Positions 38,967-47,245 of a stretch of 64,000 nt of DNA are shown here, piece after piece. This stretch comes from Cupriavidus taiwanensis (GTDB taxonomy: Bacteria; Pseudomonadota; Gammaproteobacteria; Burkholderiales; Burkholderiaceae). Under the pieces are notes generated by a model that was not told the DNA's origin, made no database searches, and saw only the letters and a program-made list of their open reading frames with translations. The position numbers and the translations under genes were made by a program. The stretch covers positions 2,894,894-2,958,893 of the forward strand of contig NZ_LT977070.1 of assembly GCF_900250075.1 (NCBI RefSeq), read 5' to 3'. Every line of letters begins with the position of its first letter. The stretch's first letter is position 1.

Positions 38967-41132
38967 TCAGCGCAGGGTGGCGCCGGTGACGGCGCCTGGG
39001 TCGCGTTCCATCATGTCAACCACGCGGCAGTCCGGGCACATCCTGAGGCGCTCCGCGGCGGCGCCGGCAAAGGCGGGATGGCCGGCCAGGCGCACCAGCA
39101 TCGACTCGACCATCTGCGCCGTGCCGAACGGCTTGGCGCAGCGCACGCAATGGAACGGCTGGGCCTCGTTGAGCGTGACCGGCCGCCGGGCCGCGTCGCC
39201 GGCCAGCAGGCGCGGCACCAGCGTCACGGCGTCTTCCGGGCAGGTCTTCTGGCACAGCCCGCACTGCACGCAGTTGCGCTCGATAAAGCTGAGCACGGGA
39301 CGCTCGGGATTGTCGCGCAGCGCCTGCGACGGGCACGCGCCCACGCATGCCAGGCACAAGGTGCACTTGCCGGTATCGACGGCGATGGCGCCGATCGGCG
39401 CGCCCGCCGGCAGCGGCACGCTCTGCGCCGGCGACGGCGCATGGCGCACCAGGTGGTCGAACGCGAAGTCGAGCAGTTCGCGCTTGGCCGCGACCGGGCC
39501 GAAGGGCGCGGGCGGCAGCGCGTTGCGTGCCGGCCGCAGCGCCGCCAGGCCGGCATCGAGGGTTTCCGTGTCGGCGGCCTCGACCAGCGACAGCGCCTCG
39601 CCGTCATAACCCAGGCCCGACAGCAGCGCGCGTCCTACCGCCATCTGCTCGAGCAGCGCGGTGCGATATTGCGGGGCCTCGTCGCCGGTCAGCAGCACCG
39701 CGACGCGGCTGGCGCCCCAGCACAGCGCGGCCAGCCACAGCTCCAGCCCCACCGAGGCCGGATGGAACAGCGACAGCGGCATGACCTGCGCGGGCACGCC
39801 GCGCGCCTTGCCGCCGCGGGCGGCGCGGCCCAGCGCCAGCAGCGCGGGCGTGCCGGATTCCTCGCCGTGCAGCAGCACCACCGGATCGCGCGCGCCGGCG
39901 TGCCGGTAGGCGGACAGCAGCGTGCGCAGCCGCGCGCCGGTCGTCTCCGGGCCGGGGTAACCGTAGCTGATGGCACCGCTGGGGCAGACCGTGGTGCAGG
40001 CGCCGCAGCCCATGCACAGGTTGGGCGCGACCTCGATGCGGCCCTTGCCGTCATGCCAGCGGGAGGTGATGGCCTGGGTCGAGCAGATCTCGATGCAGGC
40101 GGTGCAGCCGGTGGTCTGGTTGCGGCCGTGCGCGCACAGGCTGTCCTTGTAGCGGAAGAATTTGGGCTTCTCGAACTCGCCCACCAGCCCGGCCAGCGCC
40201 AGCGCCTGGGCCTGCTGGCGGGCCGGGTCGGCGCCGGCATGCAGGTAGCCTTGCGGCGGCTGGTGCATGGTGAAGGCGGGCGTATCGGACAGGTCGAAGA
40301 CCAGGTCGAAGCGGCCCGCGCCGGTGCCCTGCGGACGGTCGAAGTCGATCGCCGCGGCGGCGCCGCAGGCGCGTACGCAATCGCGATGCGCGCGGCAGCG
40401 CGACAGGTCGATCTGGTAGTTGAAGTCGATCGCGCCTTCCGGACAGGCATCGATGCAGGCATTGCAGCGCGTGCACAGGTCCAGGTCGATCGGGTTGCTG
40501 CGGCCCGCGCCGGTTTCCCAGCTGGCCTCGAAGGCGCCGAGCCAGCCGCTCAGCGCGGCCAGCCGGCCGCTGTGGACCGGATAGGCGCGCGCCGCGGGCT
40601 GCGCGGCGGTGCCGTCGCGCGGGTCGCCGCCGGTCAGCAGCACCGTGACTTCGAGCTGCATCGCGGCCAGCCGCTCGGCCCAGGGCAGCGCGCGCGCGGC
40701 CGGCCCCAGCACCAGCACCGCGCCGTCGCTGCGGTAGTCCACCACCGGCACCGGCTCGGGCTCGGGCAGCGCCGCCACCGCCAGCAGCGCGGCGATCTTG
40801 GCATTGGCGGTCCTGGGGTCGCGCCGGGCGCCCTGCGACCAGCCGCCGGTTTCGCGAATATTGACGAAGCGCACCGGCGCGGTCACCACCGCCTGGCCAT
40901 CGCGGCCCTGCGCGGCTTGCGCGGCCACCTCGGTAAACAGCTGGCGCTCCTGGGTGCAGGCGACGATCACGTCCTCGGTGCCGTCCAGCGCGGCGGTGAA
41001 GTCACCGATTTCGCGACGGCACAGCAGTCGATGGACCTTGAGCGGCCCCTGGCTGGCGTCGCGGGTTGCGTCTGACAATGCCGCCCCGTCCAGCGGCATG
41101 GTGTCGTTGCAATTGCAGATCAGCGTCGGCAT
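38967..41132 (-). CDS. Multi-cluster 4Fe-4S ferredoxin-like protein of the formate dehydrogenase cluster
   Basis: A 721-residue cytoplasmic protein. N-terminal CNCNDT is followed by a domain without clusters. Ferredoxin motifs come in three pairs: CTRCNACIDACP near 219 with CRAHRDCVRAC near 240; CTACIEIC near 342 with CMGCGACTTVCP near 373; CTLCLACVGACP near 589 with CVQCGLCQKTCP near 621. The last 60 residues hold a CVRC...CPDC pair that may bind zinc. Homologues occur beside fdh, DUF3305 and DUF3306 genes. Its role is not established; electron transfer or cofactor maturation are possible. Confidence 0.8.
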   Translation of the reverse strand: MPTLICNCNDTMPLDGAALSDATRDASQGPLKVHRLLCRREIGDFTAALDGTEDVIVACTQERQLFTEVAAQAAQGRDGQAVVTAPVRFVNIRETGGWSQGARRDPRTANAKIAALLAVAALPEPEPVPVVDYRSDGAVLVLGPAARALPWAERLAAMQLEVTVLLTGGDPRDGTAAQPAARAYPVHSGRLAALSGWLGAFEASWETGAGRSNPIDLDLCTRCNACIDACPEGAIDFNYQIDLSRCRAHRDCVRACGAAAAIDFDRPQGTGAGRFDLVFDLSDTPAFTMHQPPQGYLHAGADPARQQAQALALAGLVGEFEKPKFFRYKDSLCAHGRNQTTGCTACIEICSTQAITSRWHDGKGRIEVAPNLCMGCGACTTVCPSGAISYGYPGPETTGARLRTLLSAYRHAGARDPVVLLHGEESGTPALLALGRAARGGKARGVPAQVMPLSLFHPASVGLELWLAALCWGASRVAVLLTGDEAPQYRTALLEQMAVGRALLSGLGYDGEALSLVEAADTETLDAGLAALRPARNALPPAPFGPVAAKRELLDFAFDHLVRHAPSPAQSVPLPAGAPIGAIAVDTGKCTLCLACVGACPSQALRDNPERPVLSFIERNCVQCGLCQKTCPEDAVTLVPRLLAGDAARRPVTLNEAQPFHCVRCAKPFGTAQMVESMLVRLAGHPAFAGAAAERLRMCPDCRVVDMMERDPGAVTGATLR

Positions 41133-41232
41133 GGCGAGTGCGGCTGACCGGTCCGGACGTCCCTTCTTGGCGGGGGTCTGCGGGCCGGCGGATTGTGGGG
41201 ATGCCTATTGTAGGCTGCGCTGCCCGCTGGGG

Positions 41233-41877
41233 CTACGCGCACTTATGCGGATCTTGCCGCGGCTCTTGCTGGCCCCGTTGTTCGCTTTGACCGGGATCCG
41301 GCGGCGGCGTTTCGGCGCCTGCCGGTGCATCGGCCAGCACCAGCGGCGCGTCGGCGTCTTCGCCTGGTGCCGGACCCGCCTGATGCGGTTCCTGCTCCGC
41401 CTCCGTTTGCGCTGCCGGCGGTACCTGCTCCGCATCCGACAGCCGGGCCGCGGCTTCGGCCGCGGCGCGTTCCTCGTCGGTCGGCTCGAACAGGCCCAGG
41501 GTCTCCGCCTGGCGCAACTGGCGCAGGATCTCGGGCGGGATCGGGTCCGGCTTGCTGTAGTCGTCGATATAGATATCGAGCCCGTCCATCACATTGAAGT
41601 GGGGATCGGCAAACAAGGTCTTCAGCGCAGCGCGCTTGACCGATTCGTCCACGCCGCGCGCGACGAAGCGGGCGATCTCGTCACCGGGCCGCAGCACCGC
41701 GACATCGGCCAGCGTCGGCGGCGGATCCCGCGGCGCCTCGGGAGCGGCTTCGACGGTCGCAGGGACAGGTTCGCTCTCGTTCCGTAGCGGCTGCGGCGGT
41801 TCGGCGGGAACGGCCACGCCCTCGCGCACCGCGGCCTTGCGGCGCGACCAGCGCGACAGGAAGGACGATTCGCTCAT
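41233..41877 (-). CDS. DUF3306 domain protein
   Basis: A 214-residue soluble protein with SFLSRWSRRKAAVREG at the N-terminus, the DUF3306 signature, and a conserved middle block VDESVKRAALKTLFADPHFNVMDGLDIYIDDYS (in part). The last 70 residues are acidic, rich in Ala, Glu, Pro and Gln, and probably disordered. The family has no known activity but is consistently encoded with formate dehydrogenase and the DUF3305 gene, which lies 29 bp upstream here. Confidence 0.85.
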   Translation of the reverse strand: MSESSFLSRWSRRKAAVREGVAVPAEPPQPLRNESEPVPATVEAAPEAPRDPPPTLADVAVLRPGDEIARFVARGVDESVKRAALKTLFADPHFNVMDGLDIYIDDYSKPDPIPPEILRQLRQAETLGLFEPTDEERAAAEAAARLSDAEQVPPAAQTEAEQEPHQAGPAPGEDADAPLVLADAPAGAETPPPDPGQSEQRGQQEPRQDPHKCA

Positions 41878-41906
41878 GGGCAGGGCCGTTTGTCAGTGGT
41901 GTCGGA

Positions 41907-42446
41907 TCAGTAGCGGGCGCGCTCGTCCGGCGCCTTGAAGGATTCGGGCCGGCGCCGCTGCTTGGGCTCGGGCCGGTAATGTTCGTTGACGTAGGCCTGC
42001 AGCCAGTCGCGCTGCTCGGGCGCCAGCGGCACGTTCTCGACGGTCTCGCCGGCATCGAGCCAGCGGCCAGCCTCGTTGTACGACAGCGCCACGGTGACCG
42101 GCACCGGATGCGCATCATCTGCGTCGCCCGTGCCTTCATCCTCGGGCATGCGCCACAGCACGAACCAGCACGGCGTGGCCGAGGTCAGGTTCAGGTAATA
42201 GCCCTCGCCCTGGTCGCGGAACAGCTCGACCTCATAGCCCGGGTACAGCCAGCGCGCGCCGTGGGCATCGTGCTCCAGGCACACCGGCTGCGTGCCGAAC
42301 TCGCCCAGGTCGGGCAGCACCGCGTCCAGCTGCCATTTCCAGGGCTGCCAGCGGTTCGCCAGCGCCACCTTGCGCATCACCACGGCCATGGTGACGGCAG
42401 GGCGGGCGCCGGGCGGCGGCAGGTTGGCGGTGGGCTGGCTGTCCAT
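41907..42446 (-). CDS. DUF3305 domain protein
   Basis: A 179-residue soluble protein. WQPWKWQLDAVLPD, YEVELFRDQGEGYYLNLTSATPCWFVLWRMPED (in part) and LSYNEAGRWLDAGETVENVPL are the family blocks. The C-terminal end (RRRPESFKAPDERARY) is basic. No known activity; it partners the DUF3306 gene in formate dehydrogenase regions of Burkholderiales. The ATG at 42446 is chosen because it starts just after the apbC stop (14 bp). Confidence 0.85.
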   Translation of the reverse strand: MDSQPTANLPPPGARPAVTMAVVMRKVALANRWQPWKWQLDAVLPDLGEFGTQPVCLEHDAHGARWLYPGYEVELFRDQGEGYYLNLTSATPCWFVLWRMPEDEGTGDADDAHPVPVTVALSYNEAGRWLDAGETVENVPLAPEQRDWLQAYVNEHYRPEPKQRRRPESFKAPDERARY

Positions 42447-42460
42447 GGCGGCAGGCGGGC

Positions 42461-43549
42461 TCAGGTGTTCTGCACGACGATGCTGGGGAACTTGCTGGTC
42501 ATGTCGCGCGCCTTGTCGGCGACCTTGATCGCCACCTTGCGCGCGATGGCACGGTACATCTCGGCCACCGGGCTGTCGGGCTCGGCCACCACGGTCGGGC
42601 GGCCGGAATCGGCCTGCTCGCGGATGCTCAGGTTCAGCGGCAGGCTGCCCAGCAGGTCGACGCCGTAGTCGGCGCACATCTTCTCGCCGCCGCCGTGCCC
42701 GAAGATATGCTCGACATGGCCGCAGTTCGGACAGCAATAGACCGCCATGTTCTCGACGATGCCGAGGATGGGAATGCCCACCTTCTCGAACATCTTCAGG
42801 CCCTTCTTGGCATCCAGCAGCGCGATGTCCTGCGGCGTGGTCACGATCACCGCGCCGGTGACAGGCACCTTCTGCGACAGCGTCAGCTGCACGTCGCCGG
42901 TGCCCGGCGGCATGTCGACGATCAGGTAATCGAGGTCGCGCCAGTTGGTCTGGCGCAGCAGCTGCTCCAGCGCCGAGGTCACCATCGGGCCGCGCCACAC
43001 CATGGGATTGTCCTGCTCGATCAGGAAGCCGATCGAGTTGGCCTGCAGGCCATGGCCCTCCAGCGGCTCCATGGTCTGGCCGTCGGCGGATTCGGGGCGG
43101 CCGTCGATGCCCAGCATCATCGGCAGGCTGGGGCCGTAGATGTCGGCGTCGAGCATGCCCACGCGCGCGCCTTCGGCGGCCAGCGCCAGCGCCAGGTTCA
43201 CGGCCGTGGTCGACTTGCCCACGCCGCCCTTGCCCGACGCCACCGCGATCACGTTCTTCACGCCCGGCAGCAGCTTGACGCCGCGCTGCACCGCGTGGGC
43301 GACGATCTTCATGCTGACGGCCACGCTGACATTGGTCACGCCCGGAAGCTGCCGCACCGCGGCCACCACCAGCTTGCGGATCGGATCGAACTGGCTCTTG
43401 GCGGGATAGCCGAGTTCGACCTCGAGCGAAACCTCGCCGCCATCGACGCGGATGTTCCGGGCCGAGCGGGTGGAGACCAGGTCCTTGCCCGTATTGGGGT
43501 CGATGACGGTGCGCAGGGCTTCGGTAACCTGCTCAGTGCTGAGGCTCAA
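42461..43549 (-). CDS. apbC: Iron-sulfur cluster carrier ATPase ApbC/Mrp
   Basis: A 362-residue P-loop protein that binds and transfers Fe-S clusters. An N-terminal MIP18-like domain (VIDPNTGKDLVS) is followed by the deviant Walker A GKGGVGKST near residue 108. Next come LDADIYGPSLP and DMPPGTGDVQ, and CPNC near residue 270 is the cluster-binding CxxC. The frame is open to an ATG at 43585, but the TTG at 43549 has GGAG 6 bp upstream and gives the family-like start MSLSTEQVTEALRTVIDPN. It leads the run towards the formate dehydrogenase genes and may supply their clusters. Confidence 0.93.
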   Translation of the reverse strand: MSLSTEQVTEALRTVIDPNTGKDLVSTRSARNIRVDGGEVSLEVELGYPAKSQFDPIRKLVVAAVRQLPGVTNVSVAVSMKIVAHAVQRGVKLLPGVKNVIAVASGKGGVGKSTTAVNLALALAAEGARVGMLDADIYGPSLPMMLGIDGRPESADGQTMEPLEGHGLQANSIGFLIEQDNPMVWRGPMVTSALEQLLRQTNWRDLDYLIVDMPPGTGDVQLTLSQKVPVTGAVIVTTPQDIALLDAKKGLKMFEKVGIPILGIVENMAVYCCPNCGHVEHIFGHGGGEKMCADYGVDLLGSLPLNLSIREQADSGRPTVVAEPDSPVAEMYRAIARKVAIKVADKARDMTSKFPSIVVQNT

Positions 43550-43885
43550 GACAAACTCCGCTTGGGTAGTGGGGAATGGGCGCATGATGGCCTGCGCCTA
43601 ATGTATCAAAGTATGCAGCACCGGCCATGAACGCCGGAAATCCGCGCGCAATCCCCTCTGTTGGGTGGGGGATTACAGACAATTACAACTCTCACAAGCT
43701 TGCACTTGTGCGCGCGCCGCCATATCCATATTGTAGTGCGGTTGGACGGCCCGGCATGCCGACACCGCAAGCGGTGCCGCGCCCGGCCGGGCCGACGCGC
43801 ACAATGGGTTACCTGCCGCTTGCCTTGGCGTTACCATCGCGACGCGGTACCAAGAACATTTACGGGAACATCAGAAGGAGAAAGC
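43550..43885. promoter_or_regulatory. Intergenic region with palindrome between apbC and an OmpA-type gene
   Basis: The 336 bp between divergent starts contain no gene I can support. A 6-bp inverted repeat, CACAAG-cttgca-CTTGTG, lies at 43693-43710 next to AT-rich DNA, about 175 bp before the OmpA-type gene. The downstream end carries AGAAGGAG, the strong ribosome site of that gene. Confidence 0.45.
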
Positions 43886-44524
43886 ATGAAGATCAAGCTC
43901 GTTACCGTTTCGCTCGCCGCCGCCACGGTGCTGGCCGCTGGCTGCGCCACCGAACAGCAAACCCACACGGCGGTTGGTACCGGCGTCGGCGCCGCGGTCG
44001 GCGCGGGGCTTGGCAACCTGATCGGCGGCAACACCACCGGCACGCTGGTGGGCGCGGCCGTCGGCGGCGCCATCGGCGGCGCGACCGGTTACAACTGGAA
44101 CGCGATCCGCGGCAAGCTGAACAAGGACACCGCGGGCACGGGCACCCAGATCACCGAGCAGCCGGACGGTTCGCTGAAGGTCAACATCCCGAGCCAGGTC
44201 ACCTTCGACACCGACAGCGCCTCCATCAAGCCGTCGTTCCGCTCGGTGCTCGACCAGGTCGCGCAGACCCTGGGCCAGCACCAGGACGTCAGCGCCAACG
44301 TGGTGGGCCATACCGACAGCACCGGCAACCCCAACTACAACATGCAGCTGTCGCAGCGCCGCGCGCAGAGCGTGGCCGGCTACCTGGGTGATCGCGGGGT
44401 CGCACGCAACCGGCTGAGCGCCGAAGGCCGCGGCCAAAGCCAGCCGGTCGCGGACAACGGGACCGAGGCCGGACGGGCACAAAATCGCCGCGTCGAAATT
44501 TTTTTGAAACCAATTCAAGGGTGA
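43886..44524 (+). CDS. OmpA-family outer membrane lipoprotein
   Basis: A 212-residue protein. Signal peptide with lipobox VLAAGC gives a lipidated Cys20. Residues about 28-75 form a glycine-zipper region (GTGVGAAVGAGLGNLIGG, VGAAVGGAIGGATGY). The C-terminal half is an OmpA domain that binds peptidoglycan: VTFDTDSASIKPSF, NVVGHTDSTGNPNYN and LSQRRAQSVAGYL are diagnostic. Likely tethers the outer membrane to peptidoglycan, similar to YiaD. Monocistronic, with a strong terminator downstream. Confidence 0.92.
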   Translation: MKIKLVTVSLAAATVLAAGCATEQQTHTAVGTGVGAAVGAGLGNLIGGNTTGTLVGAAVGGAIGGATGYNWNAIRGKLNKDTAGTGTQITEQPDGSLKVNIPSQVTFDTDSASIKPSFRSVLDQVAQTLGQHQDVSANVVGHTDSTGNPNYNMQLSQRRAQSVAGYLGDRGVARNRLSAEGRGQSQPVADNGTEAGRAQNRRVEIFLKPIQG

Positions 44525-44630
44525 CCCTGTCATAGAAACAGGTGCCGCTTGCCACCGTTGCTGGCTCGCGATGGGTGGCTGACCTCCCGGGCGGTACCTG
44601 ATTTCTCCTCCTTTTCCGTTGTGGAAAGCT

Positions 44631-44658
44631 GCGCCGGCACTGACCGGCGCTTTTTTTT
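44631..44658 (+). terminator. Rho-independent terminator of the OmpA-type gene
   Basis: Stem GCGCCGG/CCGGCGC with loop CACTGA followed by eight T residues. Confidence 0.92.
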
Positions 44659-44726
44659 GCCCGAACGGGCCGGCGGCCCCTCTATTCCGCGATGCGGAAC
44701 CGCCGCGCGGTGGCGGGCCAGTTGTT

Positions 44727-44732
44727 AAAATA
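44727..44732 (+). promoter_or_regulatory. Candidate -10 element upstream of metG
   Basis: TAAAAT in GC-rich DNA, 78 bp before the metG ATG and after the preceding terminator. No good -35 seen. Tentative. Confidence 0.3.
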
Positions 44733-44810
44733 GCTCCTTCCCGGCACGCGCCCGCCCGTCCTGGCTGGCGCCGTCCCCTCGATTTCCCCGCTCCTGACCG
44801 GCTCCTGTTT

Positions 44811-46877
44811 ATGACCGCACGTCGCATCCTCGTCACATCCGCCCTGCCCTACGCCAACGGCCAGATCCATATCGGCCACCTGGTGGAGTACATCCAGACC
44901 GATATCTGGGTGCGGTTCCAGCGCATGATGGGCAACGAGGTCTACTACGTCGGCGCCGACGACACCCATGGCACCCCGGTCATGCTGCGTGCCGAGAAGG
45001 AAGGCATCACCCCGAAGCAGCTGATCGACCGCGTCTGGACCGAGCACAAGCGCGATTTCGACAGCTTCCTGGTGTCGTTCGACAACTACTACAGCACCGA
45101 CGCGGAAGAAAACCGCGAGCTGTGCGAAAAGATCTACCTGTCCCTGAAGGCCGAGGACCTGATCGCCGAGCGCGAGGTCGAGCAGTTCTACGACCCGGTC
45201 AAGAACATGTTCCTGCCCGACCGCTTCATCAAGGGCGAGTGCCCGAAGTGCGGCGCCAAGGACCAGTACGGCGATTCGTGCGAGGTATGCGGCACTACCT
45301 ACGTGCCGACCGACCTGAAGAACCCCTACTCGGTGGTGTCGGGCGCGACGCCGGTGCGCAAGTCGTCGGCCCACTACTTCTTCAAGCTGTCCGATCCGCG
45401 CTGCGAGAGCTTCCTGCGCGAGTGGGTGGCCGACCTGGCGCAGCCCGAAGCCGCCAACAAGATGCAGGAATGGCTGGGCGCCGAGGGCGAGGCCTCGACC
45501 CTGTCCGACTGGGACATCTCGCGCGATGCGCCCTACTTCGGCTTCGAGATCCCGGGCGCGCCGGGCAAGTACTTCTATGTGTGGCTGGACGCGCCGATCG
45601 GCTACTACGCCAGCTTCAAGAACCTGGCGCAGCAGCGCGGCATCGATTTCGACGCCTGGGTCGGCCCGCACTCGACCGCCGAGCAGTACCACTTCATCGG
45701 CAAGGACATCCTGTATTTCCACACGCTGTTCTGGCCGGCGATGCTCCGCTTCTCGGGCTACCGCACCCCCACCAATGTCTTTGCCCACGGCTTCCTGACC
45801 GTGGACGGCGCCAAGATGAGCAAGTCGCGCGGCACCTTCATCACCGCGCAGAGCTATATCGACACCGGCATGAACCCCGAGTGGCTGCGCTACTACTTCG
45901 CCGCCAAGCTCAACGCCAGCATGGAAGACCTCGACCTGAACCTCGACGACTTCATCGCGCGCGTGAACAGCGACCTGATCGGCAAGTACGTCAACATCGC
46001 CAGCCGCGCCGCGGGCTTCCTGGTCAAGCGCTTCGACGGCAAGGTCGATGAGGCCGCGCTGGCGCATCCGCTGCTGGAGCAACTGCGCCAGGCCGCGCCG
46101 CAGGTGGCGCACCTGTATGAAAGCCGCGAGTACAGCAAGGCGCTGCGCCTGGTGATGGAACTGACCGATGCCGTCAACGCCTTCGTCGACACCGAGAAGC
46201 CGTGGGAGCTGGCCAAGGACGACAGCAAGCGCGCCGCGCTGCATGCGGCGTGCTCGGTCTCGCTGGAGGCGTTCCGCCTGCTGACCATCTACCTGAAGCC
46301 GGTGGTGCCCAACGTGGCCGCGGGCGTCGAGCGCTTCCTCAACGTCGCGCCGCTGGACTGGCGCGCGATCGACCAGCAGCTGTCGGCCGCCACCCCGGTG
46401 CAGCCCTACCAGCACCTGATGACGCGCGTCGATGCCAAGCAGGTCGACGCGCTGCTGGCCGCCAACCGCGAATCGCTGCAGGCGACCGCGGCGCCGGCCG
46501 CCAACGCCAACGCAGCCGCGATCGAGCCGATCGCCGACACCATCACCATCGACGACTTCGCCAGGATCGACCTGCGCGTGGCCAGGATCGTCGAATGCCA
46601 GAAGGTGGAAGGTTCGAACAAGCTGCTGCAGCTGACGCTGGACCTGGGCGAAGGCCGCACCCGCAATGTGTTCTCGGGCATCCAGTCGGCCTACACGCCG
46701 GAGCAGCTGGTCGGCAAGCTGACCGTGGTGGTGGCCAACCTGGCGCCGCGCAAGATGAAGTTCGGCGTCTCCGAAGGCATGGTGCTGGCGGCTTCGGCCG
46801 CGGATGAAAAGGCCGCGCCCGGCCTGTACATCCTCGAGCCGCACAGCGGCGCGGTGCCGGGCATGCGCATCGGCTGA
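44811..46877 (+). CDS. metG: Methionyl-tRNA synthetase
   Basis: Charges tRNA(Met). It has 688 residues. The class I HIGH motif is HIGH at residues 20-23 and the KMSKS loop at 335-339. The zinc-binding knuckle has Cys144, Cys147, Cys157 and Cys160 ([18 protein letters not shown]). The anticodon domain follows, then a C-terminal tRNA-binding OB-fold from about residue 579 ([14 protein letters not shown]), as in dimeric MetRS. The ATG at 44811 gives [17 protein letters not shown], the family start; the open frame upstream crosses a terminator. Confidence 0.98.
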   Translation: MTARRILVTSALPYANGQIHIGHLVEYIQTDIWVRFQRMMGNEVYYVGADDTHGTPVMLRAEKEGITPKQLIDRVWTEHKRDFDSFLVSFDNYYSTDAEENRELCEKIYLSLKAEDLIAEREVEQFYDPVKNMFLPDRFIKGECPKCGAKDQYGDSCEVCGTTYVPTDLKNPYSVVSGATPVRKSSAHYFFKLSDPRCESFLREWVADLAQPEAANKMQEWLGAEGEASTLSDWDISRDAPYFGFEIPGAPGKYFYVWLDAPIGYYASFKNLAQQRGIDFDAWVGPHSTAEQYHFIGKDILYFHTLFWPAMLRFSGYRTPTNVFAHGFLTVDGAKMSKSRGTFITAQSYIDTGMNPEWLRYYFAAKLNASMEDLDLNLDDFIARVNSDLIGKYVNIASRAAGFLVKRFDGKVDEAALAHPLLEQLRQAAPQVAHLYESREYSKALRLVMELTDAVNAFVDTEKPWELAKDDSKRAALHAACSVSLEAFRLLTIYLKPVVPNVAAGVERFLNVAPLDWRAIDQQLSAATPVQPYQHLMTRVDAKQVDALLAANRESLQATAAPAANANAAAIEPIADTITIDDFARIDLRVARIVECQKVEGSNKLLQLTLDLGEGRTRNVFSGIQSAYTPEQLVGKLTVVVANLAPRKMKFGVSEGMVLAASAADEKAAPGLYILEPHSGAVPGMRIG

Positions 46878-46895
46878 TCGTCTTTTATCGCTGCA

Positions 46896-46920
46896 CCCTC
46901 TCCCGACACGCGGGAGAGGG
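46896..46920. repeat. Palindromic repeat, family B (single hairpin)
   Basis: CCCTCTCCCG-acacg-CGGGAGAGGG directly after metG, related to the hairpins at 18913-19075. It probably ends metG transcription although no T-run follows. Confidence 0.7.
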
Positions 46921-47018
46921 TTGCATCCCGCGGCACGCCCGTGACGCGGTTTCCCTCGGCGGCAAATCGCCGGTCCATCCCTCGCGGCGCGACATCTCGC
47001 CCGCCACAGCCGGCTGAA

Positions 47019-47033
47019 TTCTGCAATGCAGAA
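47019..47033. promoter_or_regulatory. Palindromic operator, IclR-like, perfect copy
   Basis: TTCTGC-AAT-GCAGAA, a 15-bp perfect palindrome. Several IclR-family regulators bind short palindromes of this general form (TTC/GAA ends, 3-bp centre). An apparent IclR remnant sits in the same operon, which is why I suggest this family; the assignment is inferred. Confidence 0.55.
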
Positions 47034-47139
47034 CAAAACAGCGGCAAATTCCCTCGCTTTCCCCGGCTCTATGCACACGCGGCATGTCATACATGGTTCC
47101 GGCGCATCGCGCTTGTGACCCCCTGGCCAGCCGCGTAGA

Positions 47140-47154
47140 TTCCACCTCGCAGAA
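47140..47154. promoter_or_regulatory. Palindromic operator, second imperfect copy
   Basis: TTCCAC-CTC-GCAGAA has the same length and half-site GCAGAA as the perfect copy 121 bp upstream, and is flanked by the inverted GATTC/GAATC pair. Paired sites around a promoter are common for such regulators. Confidence 0.4.
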
Positions 47155-47245
47155 TCACAAACCACAAAAACAAGAAGCTGGCGGCGCAAACCCATTGCGC
47201 ACTCACGCGCTTGCGTGCCGCCGCTTCGCATGGAAGGGGACATTT

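Larger units (their letters stand above)
46921..47245 (+). promoter_or_regulatory. Control region of the acyl-CoA carboxylase operon
   Basis: This stretch has no gene I can support, only the promoter side of the carboxylase operon. Its marked features are a perfect palindrome at 47019-47033 and a second, imperfect version at 47140-47154, both described separately. It ends with AAGGGGA before the GTG start. Confidence 0.55.
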
